From: Nocardia cyriacigeorgica
GTDB taxonomy: Bacteria; Actinomycetota; Actinomycetes; Mycobacteriales; Mycobacteriaceae
DNA: 64,000 bases
Assembly: GCF_010868145.1 (NCBI RefSeq)
Contig: NZ_JAAGUY010000002.1
Location: forward strand, 390,245 to 454,244
Direction of reading: 5' to 3'
Positions 17,841-27,977 of the stretch are shown piece by piece. A program made the translations under genes and the position numbers. Position 1 is the stretch's first letter, and each line of letters starts with the position of its first letter. Under the pieces are notes generated by a model. The model did not search any database. It saw only the letters and a list, made by a program, of their open reading frames with translations, and had not been told where the DNA came from.

Positions 17841-18323
17841 ATGTGGTCACGCAAGGTTCGCTCCAGCAGGGTTACCGCGGCCAAGGCTGCCGTGGTCGTC
17901 GCCGCGTCCGCCACCGCGTTGTTGTCGGGCTCGGGCACTGCGGCGGCCGCCGAATACTGGGGTGACATGGTTGCCGGACTCAGGTGCAGCGGTGTCAGCC
18001 CCAACATCATCGACATGCCGTACTCCAGTTCGATCTACGCCTCCGGGTCCAGCGACCGGCCGGGCTTGGCGCACCTGCAGGTCAACACCGGTGGCAGCAT
18101 CTGGGGCTATGACACCCATCCCACCGTGAACTGGACCAACCTGAACACCGGCGCCTCCGGCTCGGTCACCGGGCACGGCAGGGTGTCGCTCGGCGATCAG
18201 ACGTCCGTGTGGTTCGACATCCCGACCGGCGCGGGCCAGGTCCGGATCGACCTTTCCGTGGTCAACACGGGATTCGTTCCTGTGCCGCCGGTGACCTGCT
18301 CGGGTACCACGCACGTCCGCTGA
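17841..18323 (+). CDS. Secreted protein of unknown function
   Basis: A 160-residue protein. An N-terminal signal peptide (basic SRKVRSSRV, then AAKAAVVVAASATALLSG) probably ends in GTAAAA before EYWGD. The mature part has two Cys far apart (LRCSG, VTCSG) and many Gly, Ser and Thr, suggesting a small beta-rich domain closed by a disulphide. I recognise no family. GAAAGG lies about 12 bases before the ATG. It is followed by the convergent menC. Confidence 0.72.
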   Translation: MWSRKVRSSRVTAAKAAVVVAASATALLSGSGTAAAAEYWGDMVAGLRCSGVSPNIIDMPYSSSIYASGSSDRPGLAHLQVNTGGSIWGYDTHPTVNWTNLNTGASGSVTGHGRVSLGDQTSVWFDIPTGAGQVRIDLSVVNTGFVPVPPVTCSGTTHVR

Positions 18324-18417
18324 CCCTGGCCGGGCCCCGGGTCCGCACCGCCGCCCCACATGGAGCTCGACGATGCGTCCAGGCGGCCTGCTGTCGCAGT
18401 TGCCGCCCGCCGCGTCC

Positions 18418-19389
18418 CTAGGCGTGGCCGAGCAGGGCGTGGACGCGGTCGAAGCGTTCGCGCCACCATGCCGTCCGATCCGGATCAGGGTGCCGATAGC
18501 GCTGCAGCAGGTCCGGATCGGGCACCGGCGGGGTGGGCGGAACCGGCAGGAACCCGTCCACCGGCAGCAACGGTTCGGCCACCACATCGCCCTCGAACAG
18601 CGCAACGGTCCCCAGCCCGCAGGCGTAGTCCAGTTCGGGAAGGGTCGCCGCGAGGGCGAGTTGCGCGGACAGGCCGACACTGGTTTCCAGTGCCGAAGAC
18701 ACCACGCACGGCAGCCCGGCGGCCGCGGCCACCTCGAGCGCACGGCGTACACCACCGAGGGGCGTGCATTTCAGCACGGCGATATCGGCGGCGCCTGCGA
18801 CGGCAACCTTCATCGGGTCCTCGGCGCGGCGAATGGATTCATCGGCGGCGATCCGCACCTGGACGCGACGTCGCACGGCCGCGAGCTCGTCGATGGTGCG
18901 GCAGGGCTGCTCGACGTACTCCAGACCACCGGCGGCGCGGTCGATTTCGGTGATGTGCCGCACGGCGGTATCGACATCCCATAGTGCGTTGGCGTCCACC
19001 CGCACCGCACCGTCGGGCCCGAGCGCATCGCGCACCGCCGCTACCCGCGCCATATCTTCGGCCAGCGAGCCGGGATGGTCGGCGACCTTCACTTTGGCCG
19101 TGCGGCATCCCGACCCCGCGACGATGGCATGCGCGCGTTCCGGCCCAACCGCAGGCACTGTGCAGTTCACGGGTACCCGATCCCGTACCGGCGCGGGCCA
19201 GCCCACCGTCACCTGCTCGACGGCGGTGGCCAGCCAGTGCGCGGCTTCCCGGTCGTCGTATTCGGGGAACGGGCAGAACTCACCCCAGCCGAGCGGGCCG
19301 CGCACCAGCATCCCTTCTCGCACGGTGATGCCGCGGAACCGGGTGCGCATGGGCACCGCGTACACGCCGACGGCTTCGACTTCGCTCAT
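18418..19389 (-). CDS. menC: o-Succinylbenzoate synthase
   Basis: A 323-residue enzyme of the enolase superfamily dehydrates SHCHC to o-succinylbenzoate in menaquinone synthesis. Catalytic and metal-binding regions are visible in order: TAKVKVADHP (general base Lys), VRVDANALWD, EYVEQPC, IAADESIR and the second Lys in AVLKCTPLGGV. The start is the ATG at 19389; upstream residues in frame are Arg-rich and unlike the family. No other men gene lies in the window. It stands alone on this strand between a convergent secreted protein and a divergent small membrane protein. Confidence 0.9.
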   Translation of the reverse strand: MSEVEAVGVYAVPMRTRFRGITVREGMLVRGPLGWGEFCPFPEYDDREAAHWLATAVEQVTVGWPAPVRDRVPVNCTVPAVGPERAHAIVAGSGCRTAKVKVADHPGSLAEDMARVAAVRDALGPDGAVRVDANALWDVDTAVRHITEIDRAAGGLEYVEQPCRTIDELAAVRRRVQVRIAADESIRRAEDPMKVAVAGAADIAVLKCTPLGGVRRALEVAAAAGLPCVVSSALETSVGLSAQLALAATLPELDYACGLGTVALFEGDVVAEPLLPVDGFLPVPPTPPVPDPDLLQRYRHPDPDRTAWWRERFDRVHALLGHA

Positions 19390-19471
19390 CGTCAGCAGGG
19401 TAGCCCGGTCCACTGTGTCCTGCCCCCAGTTGGGGATTGCCGAGCCGCCGGTGTGGCCGCACACTCGAATT

Positions 19472-19789
19472 GTGCGGTGGCGACTTCTGGATCTCGCGCG
19501 TGCGGTACCGGCGACCCTGATCGCGTCCGGATTCGCCTGGGTGGCAGTGCACTTGCTGGATTGGTATGAGCTGGCGGGTCGCACATCGACCCGCACACAC
19601 GATCTGACGGCCGCCTATTCCGTTGCCGCTGTGGGCTTTGCGCTCGCCACCGCCGCTGTCGCCGCGACCGTACTGGGTGCGGTGAAAGGGCGGCGTCCCA
19701 TCGGCTGGGCGCCGCTGGTCGGGGTGCCGCTGTTCGCGGGAGTCTGGGTGTGCGGATTCTTGGTCGCGATCCTCACCGCACCGGGTTGA
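19472..19789 (+). CDS. Small three-helix membrane protein, unknown function
   Basis: From GTG 19472 the product has 105 residues and three likely helices (VPATLIASGFAWVAVHLL, YSVAAVGFALATAAVAATVL, LVGVPLFAGVWVCGFLVAIL), with basic loops on the inside. No ribosome-binding site is obvious. It is divergent from menC and convergent with the ATPase gene at 19834. I know no function. The regular helix pattern and codon use support a real gene. Confidence 0.5.
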   Translation: MRWRLLDLARAVPATLIASGFAWVAVHLLDWYELAGRTSTRTHDLTAAYSVAAVGFALATAAVAATVLGAVKGRRPIGWAPLVGVPLFAGVWVCGFLVAILTAPG

Positions 19790-19833
19790 GGGCGCCGACT
19801 CGGCCTCTCGGCACCCCCGGGCGAGCCCATCCC

Positions 19834-20943
<1,110 letters not shown>

Positions 20944-21123
20944 GGCAGATCACTTCCCTTCACCGGCAGGAACGTGCCGGACGATCCGAGTAGAGGGTTC
21001 CGGCGGATCTTACGTGGAGGGACGGGAGCACGCCCGACCGGCAGCGGACCGGGCATCGAGCGGAACTGGCGGATTCACGGCCGCGTCGGGCGGCGGGGAG
21101 TCCGACAAGCCGATCCCTGAGGC

Positions 21124-22365
21124 TCAGGAGCCGACGGCATGCGCGTCTTCCGTCGGCTTCCCGGCTCCGGTATGTCCCCTGGCGCGGCCGCTGAGAACGG
21201 CGAGCGCCAGCATCGCGCCGACGGTGGTCCAACCGGTGACGGTGGTGCTGAACGCGCTCAACAGATAGCCCGCGAGCAGGCCGCCGAGCGCCATCGCCCC
21301 ATCGGTCACCAGGTGTATCGAACCCACCGCACGGCCGAGCGCCTCCTCGGGGATCACATTCACCCGGAACGTGGTCAGCGAGACATTGACCACCGTGCCG
21401 ATCGCACCGACGCCGCCCCACGCCGCCGCGAGGACGAGTGGATCGGTGCCGAGGGTGATCGGGACCAGCAGGGCCGACCACGCCCACAGCGAACCGCGAT
21501 ACACCGCTGGCGCCGACAACCGACTGGTCAGTGGAGCCGCCACGAACGAACCGAGCACACCGCCGACGCCCGCGGCCGCAAGCACGGCGCCCACCGTCCA
21601 GGCCGGATGTCCGGCGCGCGCGAGCCCGAACATCATCAGCAGGATGATCACCTGGATGACCAGATTCGACGCACCGCTGATCGCGGTGGAGATGCGCAGG
21701 AACGGATCGGTCCAGACGATGCGGATACCCTCGCGCACCCGTATCGCCGCGGTGGCCCGATCGGTCGCCCCGTCCCGCGCGGAGAAGTCCCCGCGGATCG
21801 CCGCGAGCGTGGCCAGGCAGAACAGATAGGACACGGCGTTGGCCGCGAATGGCAGCCATTTGGCGGCGCCGTACACCGCGGCGCCGGCTGCGCGGCCGAT
21901 CACGAGTGCGATGGGTTGCTCGGCCTCGAAGAAGGCGAAGGCGGCCGGACGCTGCTCGACGGTGACGATATCGCGGATGGCGCCCAACTCGCTGAGAGTG
22001 AAGAACACATATGCGGTGCCTTCGATGAACGCGGTGATGATCAGCACCGGACCGGGCGAGGCCAGATCGGCGAGGATCACCATGGTCGCCACGAGAGTCG
22101 ACGCGAGGCCCGCGAGCACACATCCCGTCAGTACTCGCCGCCGGTCCGCGTAGTCGGCGACGATTCCGGCCGGGATCTGAAAGATCAGGCTCGGCAGGGT
22201 GAGGGCGAACATCACCCAGCCTGCGAGCCCGGCCGACCCCGTGATCGCGAGCGCCAGCATGGGATACGCCACGCGCACGCCGTGAAATCCGACCAGGGAG
22301 ACAGCGTTGCCCGACCACAGCAGCAGAAAATCTCGGTTGGTGTGGACGGAGCCGGCGCTGGTCAT
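21124..22365 (-). CDS. MFS exporter of the FxSxx peptide locus
   Basis: A 413-residue major facilitator with about twelve helices and an MFS_3-type layout (TNRDFLLLWSGNAVSLVG at the start, DYADRRRVLTGCVLAG for the motif A loop). Its start overlaps the end of the radical SAM gene by 4 bases (ATGA). The two are therefore translated together, and the transporter very likely belongs to the peptide pathway, most simply as exporter of the mature product or as self-resistance. MFS_3 proteins include siderophore and drug exporters. The substrate is inferred from context. Confidence 0.85.
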   Translation of the reverse strand: MTSAGSVHTNRDFLLLWSGNAVSLVGFHGVRVAYPMLALAITGSAGLAGWVMFALTLPSLIFQIPAGIVADYADRRRVLTGCVLAGLASTLVATMVILADLASPGPVLIITAFIEGTAYVFFTLSELGAIRDIVTVEQRPAAFAFFEAEQPIALVIGRAAGAAVYGAAKWLPFAANAVSYLFCLATLAAIRGDFSARDGATDRATAAIRVREGIRIVWTDPFLRISTAISGASNLVIQVIILLMMFGLARAGHPAWTVGAVLAAAGVGGVLGSFVAAPLTSRLSAPAVYRGSLWAWSALLVPITLGTDPLVLAAAWGGVGAIGTVVNVSLTTFRVNVIPEEALGRAVGSIHLVTDGAMALGGLLAGYLLSAFSTTVTGWTTVGAMLALAVLSGRARGHTGAGKPTEDAHAVGS

Positions 22366-23612
22366 GGTTCGGCGCCGGGCCCGATGACAGCTGCCAGCTG
22401 GCCTCGCACTCGTGCGCTGATGTGATTGATCAGTGCCGTGAGGTCACCGCAGTACACCGATGGATTGCGGAAACCGGTGTCGGGGCGATACCGGTGCGCG
22501 TAATGGCCGCCACCGCAGACGGTGTGCAGCGCGCAGCTTCTGCAGGTATCGCACAGCGCGTCGGCGCCGATCTGCCTGGCGATCACCGCGGGCTCCCACA
22601 GCGCCTGGTCCAAGCGGTTATCCCCGGTTGCGCTGTGAATCTTGGCGGCGCCGGTGAAGGCGGATTTGAGTGCGTCCACTTGCTCGAGGGTGCCGTCGGT
22701 TTCGATGACGGCCAGCCGCATCGGTGCGAGGCCGACCGATTCCGCGGCCCCCTGACCGCCGAGCAGGAGCTCGATGATCTCGTCGAACAGCCGGACTTGG
22801 GTCTCGAGGGTCGGCGAATCGTACCAGCGGTCGAATATCGTGATCAGCCAGTCGGCGTACGGTGTTGCGTCGGAGGTGGGGTCTTTGGCCGGTGGCGGGG
22901 TGTTCCAGTTTCCGTGTGGGAGCAGAAAATCTATTCCGGGTGGTGCGAAGCGGACCAGACCCTCGTAGGTCTCGATGGGGTCGTTCGCGATGTCGATCGT
23001 GCAGAGCAAACCCGAGTAGAGGTGCAAGAAGTCCTCCTGGCGAACCAGATCGATACCGCGCACCACATCGTGATAGCTGCCGGTACCACGGCGGTATCGG
23101 CGGTGCCGGTCATGGCCGCGCTCATCGCCGTCGATACTGACGCCGATCTGAATCCCCCATCGGTCGCAGATGCGCAGGAACTGTTCGTCCAAGAGGACAC
23201 CGTTGGTCTGGATGCCAAGCCGAACCTCCGCGATCGGCTCGATCATCTCGCGTGCCTGTCTGGCGAACTCCTCGAGGCGGGCATGGCCGGCCAACAGCGG
23301 CTCGCCGCCGTGGAACACCAGGCTGACAGAGGTCAGCCTGTGTGTACGGGCATGCTCACCGATGGTCGCGCATGCTTCGGCGAAGACCTGCTCGGTCATG
23401 ACGATCGGCTGATCTTGCCAGCTCTGATCGGCCATCTCGTACACGTAGCAGTAGTCGCAGGCGAGATTGCAGCGGCTGTGGATCTTGAGGATGAACTGCG
23501 TGAACGGTAGTGGGGACCAACCCTTTTCGCGTAGCCGACCGACATCGAGTCCGGTTTCGGGCCACGGCCTGCCCGGCATGGATAGATGCACCGGCTGCGA
23601 ATGTGAGTCCAT
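22362..23612 (-). CDS. fxsB: FxsB-type radical SAM/SPASM peptide maturase
   Basis: A 416-residue radical SAM enzyme. The 4Fe-4S ligands are Cys48, Cys52 and Cys55 (CNLACDYC), followed by VFHGGEPLLAG and IQTNGVLLDE. The C-terminus has a Cys-rich SPASM-like region (CDTCRSCALHTVCGGG, then SVYCGD). Known FxsB enzymes join aromatic carbons to side chains in FxSxx-tailed peptides, forming three-residue cyclophanes. The substrate gene lies 90 bases upstream. ATG 23612 has GGAG 8 bases upstream and is preferred over an ATG at 23681. The exact crosslink is inferred. Confidence 0.88.
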   Translation of the reverse strand: MDSHSQPVHLSMPGRPWPETGLDVGRLREKGWSPLPFTQFILKIHSRCNLACDYCYVYEMADQSWQDQPIVMTEQVFAEACATIGEHARTHRLTSVSLVFHGGEPLLAGHARLEEFARQAREMIEPIAEVRLGIQTNGVLLDEQFLRICDRWGIQIGVSIDGDERGHDRHRRYRRGTGSYHDVVRGIDLVRQEDFLHLYSGLLCTIDIANDPIETYEGLVRFAPPGIDFLLPHGNWNTPPPAKDPTSDATPYADWLITIFDRWYDSPTLETQVRLFDEIIELLLGGQGAAESVGLAPMRLAVIETDGTLEQVDALKSAFTGAAKIHSATGDNRLDQALWEPAVIARQIGADALCDTCRSCALHTVCGGGHYAHRYRPDTGFRNPSVYCGDLTALINHISARVRGQLAAVIGPGAEP

Positions 23613-23702
23613 CTCATCGTCTCCTCGGGCACTTCGGTTCGATGGACGGGTGTGGGTACGGGCACGGTCCGATACCCACACCCGGGTGACCAGCGGCCGG
23701 GA

Positions 23703-23906
23703 TCAGATGAAGGAGTTGAAGTTGCCCTTGTTCGCGGCGCTGTCTTCGATGAAGGAGTTGAAGTTCCCCCGGTTCGACGCGTTGCGCGGCGCCAGATGTC
23801 GACGCAGCGCAGCGGACAGGGTCGTGGATGTGTCTGCGCGCAGGCGCTCGGCCATCTCGATCATGTCGATGGATGGGTTCGCGATGGTCGCCGATCGAGT
23901 TGACAT
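23703..23906 (-). CDS. fxsA: FxSxx-type RiPP precursor with two FNSFI cores
   Basis: A 67-residue peptide. Residues 1-46 form a leader with an amphipathic helix (IDMIEMAERLRADTS, LSAALRRHL). The C-terminus holds GNFNSFI twice: FNSFI at 49-53 and again at 63-67, the very end. The second copy fits the FxSxx-COOH rule exactly; the first is internal, followed by EDSAANK. The DNA repeats too: 18 identical bases at 23706-23723 and 23748-23765, 14 codons apart. AAAGGA lies 6 bases before the ATG. The maturase gene follows. Two cores in one precursor look unusual for this family as I know it. Confidence 0.88.
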   Translation of the reverse strand: MSTRSATIANPSIDMIEMAERLRADTSTTLSAALRRHLAPRNASNRGNFNSFIEDSAANKGNFNSFI

Positions 23907-24010
23907 GGTATTCCTTTCGCCGATGTTATGAGCATTCGAACGTTATCGGCGCAGATCGGCGGTTCGGTATCGGACGGGTTACCCAATCCGAGACCGGTTG
24001 TCGTCAGGTA

Positions 24011-26746
24011 CTACTCGCGCTCGGAATGTCCGGCATCGGTACCCAGATCGAGCCGAGCCAGTGCGCCGCGATTGGTGACGCCAAGTTTCGGGAAGGCTCG
24101 ATAGAGATGGTGTGCAACAGTTTTCGGGCTCAGCCACAACCGCTCGCCGATCTCTCGATTCGTTGCTCCCGAGGCGGCCAGCCGCACGATATCCAGTTCT
24201 CGGGCCGTCAGTTGTCCTATCGCCCGTGTGTCCGGTCCTCGATCGGTTGTCGTTTCGCCAGCGGCACGTAACGTGGCGTCGACGCGTTGGACCCATGGCC
24301 GGGCACCGAGGCGCCCGAATGTCTTTGCCGAATTGCGCAGCGCTGTTCGCGCTTTGGTCCGGGCGCGAGCGCGATGCAGTAGCTCTCCGTAGAGAAGTTC
24401 GGTGCGCGCGTGGTCGTACCAGCGGCTTTCGGCGGCGTAGCGATCGAGTGCGACAACGAAGGAATCGGGGTCACCGTAGACAAGGCCATGACAGCGCGAG
24501 AGGTGCGCCTGGATCCAGTTGTTGTCGGTGGCGGCGGCCCACCGCTGTATCTCGGCCATCGGCTGGGCCGCGCGTTCGGGTCCACCCAGCCGTACCGCCG
24601 CTTCCACCCAGTCACTCAGCAGCGGTACCCATTGGCCGAGCGGACGGAACGGTCCGCTGGCCAGAGCTTCGAATCGTTCGGTTGCCGACCGATAGTGGCC
24701 GTGCACCAGATCATCGAGGCCGAGCGCCCATTCGGCGAAGGTGACAGTGGTGGTCCGTGACTGTGCGGTGGAACTGCGCAGGCATTCTTCGGCGTAGCCG
24801 TGCCAATCGTCGGTATCGCCGCGAATTGCGGCGATCACGGCGAGGACGGAATGTGCCTGTCCGGTGCGGTTGGGCTGATCGAGCCTGCGGGCCAGTCGCA
24901 GGCAGTCCTTCGCCGCGGCGTTGCTCTCGTCAAGGTGTCCGAGGAGCAGTTCGGCAATCGCCAGTTCGCCGCATGCCGCAGGCAACCACCAGTTCGCCGT
25001 GTGGTGATGACACCGGGCGCGCGTGGCGCGCAGCAGTTTTCGTGCCGCCCCGAGTTCACCTGCGTGGATCGCCTGCTGGGCGAGGGCGAAGATCGAGGCC
25101 GGTTCGTCATAGCCGATATCGGAGACCCGGATGTTCTGCGCGGCCAGTCGCACTCCTGCGGCTGGGTCCGGATCGAGCAGAGCGGCCATCGCGGTAGTCA
25201 CCGAGAGATGATCGGTGGCGGTCGGCAGATGGTGGTCGCGACGGCCGTCGTAGGTAAGGGCATGGAGCGCGTTATGTGCCGCGACGACGCCATCCGCCTG
25301 TCCGGCGGCCCAGGCGATCGCGGCAGCATTGACCAATATGCGTGCCGACCGCGCCGGCAGTATCTCAGCGGTGGCGCCCGCTGCTTTCAGCATCTGGAGG
25401 TGCGCGGATCGTAAGGCGCCTCGCTCGGCTTCGATGCGGGCACCGATGTCCAGCAACCGGGCATGGTCGCTGGCACCGATGGGAGCGTGCGCCGGTATCC
25501 GCTCGGCGAGCAGGAGCGCGTCTTCGGGCCGGCCGGCGTCGGCCGCGGTATCCATGGCAAGCAGCAGGCGTCGGCGTTGTTCGGCCGGGGTCGTGGTCAG
25601 TTCGGCCGAACGCGTCAAGGCCGCGGTGGCGATGGTGTACGCGGTTCGGCGCCGGGCACGGTGTGCTGCGGCCTCCAGTGCATCGGCTGCGGCTTCGTCC
25701 GGCCCGGTGGCGGCCTCGGCGAGATGCCAGGCGCGCCGGTCCGGATCGGTGAGGGCAGTAGCGAGCGCGGCATGGACGGCTGCCCGCTGGGTGAACGGCG
25801 CCTGGTGGTAGACAGCCGCCCGTTGTAGTGGATGAATGAACGAAATCGCCTGTCCAGAGATTCTGACCATGCCGGTCCGCTCTGCTGTGGCGAGTGCGTC
25901 GACGGATGATCCGAGAATTTCGAGGGCCGCTATGGCGGTCGCCAGCTCGGTGCGCATTTCTGCGGCGATGGTCAGCAGGGCCGATCGGGTCTGTGTTGTT
26001 TGTCCGAGGGCGCATTTGCCGAAGCGGGATTGCAGGTTGTCCGGCAGTGTCGGCGCGCCGACCGGTAATGCGTCGTCCGGGATTGCGGGCAGCTCGAGCA
26101 ACGCCAGCGGGTTCCCCGCCGCGTGTTCGAGCAGCCGGTCTTGCCCGTCGGCCCGGAGTTCGGGGCGTCGTTGTTCCAGTAGCCGCCGGGCCGCCGCCGA
26201 GTCCAGCGCGGGCAGCCGGAGCTCCGGAAACCCTGCGATCGAACTGTCGTCCGGAACACCGGCGAACAATACTGCGATCGGTTGCTCGGACAATCGGCGA
26301 GCCGCGAAGGAAAGCGCGTCTACCGAGGCGCGGTCCAGAAGGTGCGCATCGTCGATCAGACACAGCACCGGAGATTCCGCCGCAAGCAGGGCAAGCAACG
26401 AATGGATACTCACTCCGGCCGGAAAGCTGTCGGGCCGCCGGCCCGTTGCCAGCCCAATGGCGGTGAGCAACGCGTTCTGCTGGCATGCGGGGAGCTCGGC
26501 GATTCGGTGCTGCACCGGTGTGACCAGCAGATGGAGACCAGCGAACGCCAACTGTGCCTCGCTGCGTACGCCGGTGCAGCGCAGCACTGTCCACCCGGCC
26601 TCGGACGTGGCTGCCGCATAGGCCAATAGCGCCGACTTGCCGATACCCGCAGCGCCGAGGATGTGCATCGCACCGCCGCGTCCGGTCGCCGCGGCATCCA
26701 GCAGCGCGCGGATCCGCTGCTGTTCCTGCGATCTTCCGTGGAGCAC
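24011..26746 (-). CDS. Large LuxR-family (LAL) transcriptional regulator
   Basis: A 911-residue regulator. The N-terminal ATPase has Walker A GAAGIGKSALL near 31-41 and Walker B VLCLIDDAHLL. A long helical TPR-like middle follows. The C-terminal LuxR helix-turn-helix is TARELDIVRLAASGATNREI and LWLSPKTVAHHLYRAF near 850-895. LAL proteins activate secondary-metabolite or catabolic genes on binding ATP and an inducer. It ends 105 bases before the precursor gene on the same strand, so it probably controls the peptide locus or shares its transcript. The signal is unknown. Confidence 0.9.
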   Translation of the reverse strand: MLHGRSQEQQRIRALLDAAATGRGGAMHILGAAGIGKSALLAYAAATSEAGWTVLRCTGVRSEAQLAFAGLHLLVTPVQHRIAELPACQQNALLTAIGLATGRRPDSFPAGVSIHSLLALLAAESPVLCLIDDAHLLDRASVDALSFAARRLSEQPIAVLFAGVPDDSSIAGFPELRLPALDSAAARRLLEQRRPELRADGQDRLLEHAAGNPLALLELPAIPDDALPVGAPTLPDNLQSRFGKCALGQTTQTRSALLTIAAEMRTELATAIAALEILGSSVDALATAERTGMVRISGQAISFIHPLQRAAVYHQAPFTQRAAVHAALATALTDPDRRAWHLAEAATGPDEAAADALEAAAHRARRRTAYTIATAALTRSAELTTTPAEQRRRLLLAMDTAADAGRPEDALLLAERIPAHAPIGASDHARLLDIGARIEAERGALRSAHLQMLKAAGATAEILPARSARILVNAAAIAWAAGQADGVVAAHNALHALTYDGRRDHHLPTATDHLSVTTAMAALLDPDPAAGVRLAAQNIRVSDIGYDEPASIFALAQQAIHAGELGAARKLLRATRARCHHHTANWWLPAACGELAIAELLLGHLDESNAAAKDCLRLARRLDQPNRTGQAHSVLAVIAAIRGDTDDWHGYAEECLRSSTAQSRTTTVTFAEWALGLDDLVHGHYRSATERFEALASGPFRPLGQWVPLLSDWVEAAVRLGGPERAAQPMAEIQRWAAATDNNWIQAHLSRCHGLVYGDPDSFVVALDRYAAESRWYDHARTELLYGELLHRARARTKARTALRNSAKTFGRLGARPWVQRVDATLRAAGETTTDRGPDTRAIGQLTARELDIVRLAASGATNREIGERLWLSPKTVAHHLYRAFPKLGVTNRGALARLDLGTDAGHSERE

Positions 26747-26768
26747 GTCAGTAAACGTAGGAGCCGAT

Positions 26769-26782
26769 ACTGTCGATACAGT
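26769..26782. promoter_or_regulatory. Perfect dyad in the divergent LAL/oxidoreductase promoter region
   Basis: ACTGT-CGAT-ACAGT lies 23 bases before the LAL start. It sits inside a wider pair of 9-base arms, GGAGCCGAT and ATCGGCTCC, about 40 bases apart. It is a candidate operator for the LAL protein or a repressor. Confidence 0.4.
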
Positions 26783-26935
26783 TCCCGATGGTGGGCAGTA
26801 CCGAGAATCATCGGCTCCATGCTCGCGGAGCTTCTGTCTGATCCGGAAGCCGAAGATCGGTTCAGCACGACCGGTGGGACCCGCGGCGGTAGCCTCGGTC
26901 GGGGAGCAAGCCCCGAGCGACGAGGAGTCAATGCG

Positions 26936-27730
26936 ATGAGTCGACCGGTTCGTGTGGGAATGCAGCTACAGCCGCAGCATGCGCCCGAGTACGGGCTTGT
27001 TCGGGATGCGGTGCGGCGCGCTGAGGATGCCGGCGTCGACATCGTCTTCAACTGGGATCATTTCTTCCCGCTGACCGGAGACCCGGACGGCGCGCATTAC
27101 GAGTGCTGGACCATGCTCGGTGCGTTCGCCGAGCAGACCGAGCGGGTCGAGATCGGTGCGCTGGTCACCGGCGGTGGATACCGGAATCCGGACCTGCTCG
27201 CGGATATGGCCAGGACCGTCGACCACATCAGTGGTGGCCGGCTGATCCTCGGGATCGGCGGGGGCTGGTTCGAGCGCGACTACGCCGAGTACGGCTACGA
27301 GTTCGGCACCCCCGGCACCCGGCTGGACAAGCTGAAGGGTGCGCTGGCCCGGATCGACGCCCGGCTCGAGAAACTGAATCCGCAGCCCACCCGCACGATC
27401 CCGATGCTCATCGGCGGTGGAGGTGAGCGTAAGACGCTGCGTCTGGTCGCCGAGCACGCCGATATCTGGCACAGCTTCGGCGACCTAGAGGTGTTCACCC
27501 GCAAGAGCGGCATCCTCGGCGAACACTGTGCGGCCGCCGGCACCGATCCTGGCCGCATCGAGCGTTCGGTGAGCTGGCCGGGAGCGAGCCGGGCGCCGGA
27601 ATTCTTGGCCGCGGGCGCGACGCTGTTCACCGTCGGCGTCAGCGGGCCGGACTACGACCTGAGCCGGGTGATCGACGCGATCAACTGGCGTGACGAGATC
27701 AACCCCGAGCCGGTCAGCGGAATCGCCTGA
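26936..27730 (+). CDS. LLM-class F420-dependent oxidoreductase
   Basis: A 264-residue luciferase-like TIM-barrel protein. Typical segments are GLVRDAVRRAEDAGVDIVF, LGAFAEQTERVEIGALVTG, DHISGGRLILGIGGGW and TIPMLIGGGGERKTLRL. Such enzymes use deazaflavin F420 in hydride transfers and are abundant in Nocardia and mycobacteria. The substrate cannot be read from sequence. ATG 26936 has GAGGAG 9 bases upstream. It is divergent from the LAL gene; the shared 190-base region includes the dyad at 26769. Confidence 0.88.
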   Translation: MSRPVRVGMQLQPQHAPEYGLVRDAVRRAEDAGVDIVFNWDHFFPLTGDPDGAHYECWTMLGAFAEQTERVEIGALVTGGGYRNPDLLADMARTVDHISGGRLILGIGGGWFERDYAEYGYEFGTPGTRLDKLKGALARIDARLEKLNPQPTRTIPMLIGGGGERKTLRLVAEHADIWHSFGDLEVFTRKSGILGEHCAAAGTDPGRIERSVSWPGASRAPEFLAAGATLFTVGVSGPDYDLSRVIDAINWRDEINPEPVSGIA

Positions 27731-27977
27731 TCGCGCGTCGGCCAGGGCGGGGAGCCGCGATTCCGCGTGGTCGGGTGCGGTGGGAACCGAAGATCACAGC
27801 AACTGGTCGTGTGGCGTCGGATAGCAGCACATTGTCCGGCAGGGGTGATGGCGGTTTCTCGCACCGTGGTCTAATCGACCGAATCCGGGCAGTTTCCATG
27901 GTCACCGACATTCACCTGGCCCGGCACGGGCTGGTAGCCGCCGGTTAGCCTGAGCTGGGCGGCTATGGTGTTCTCCC

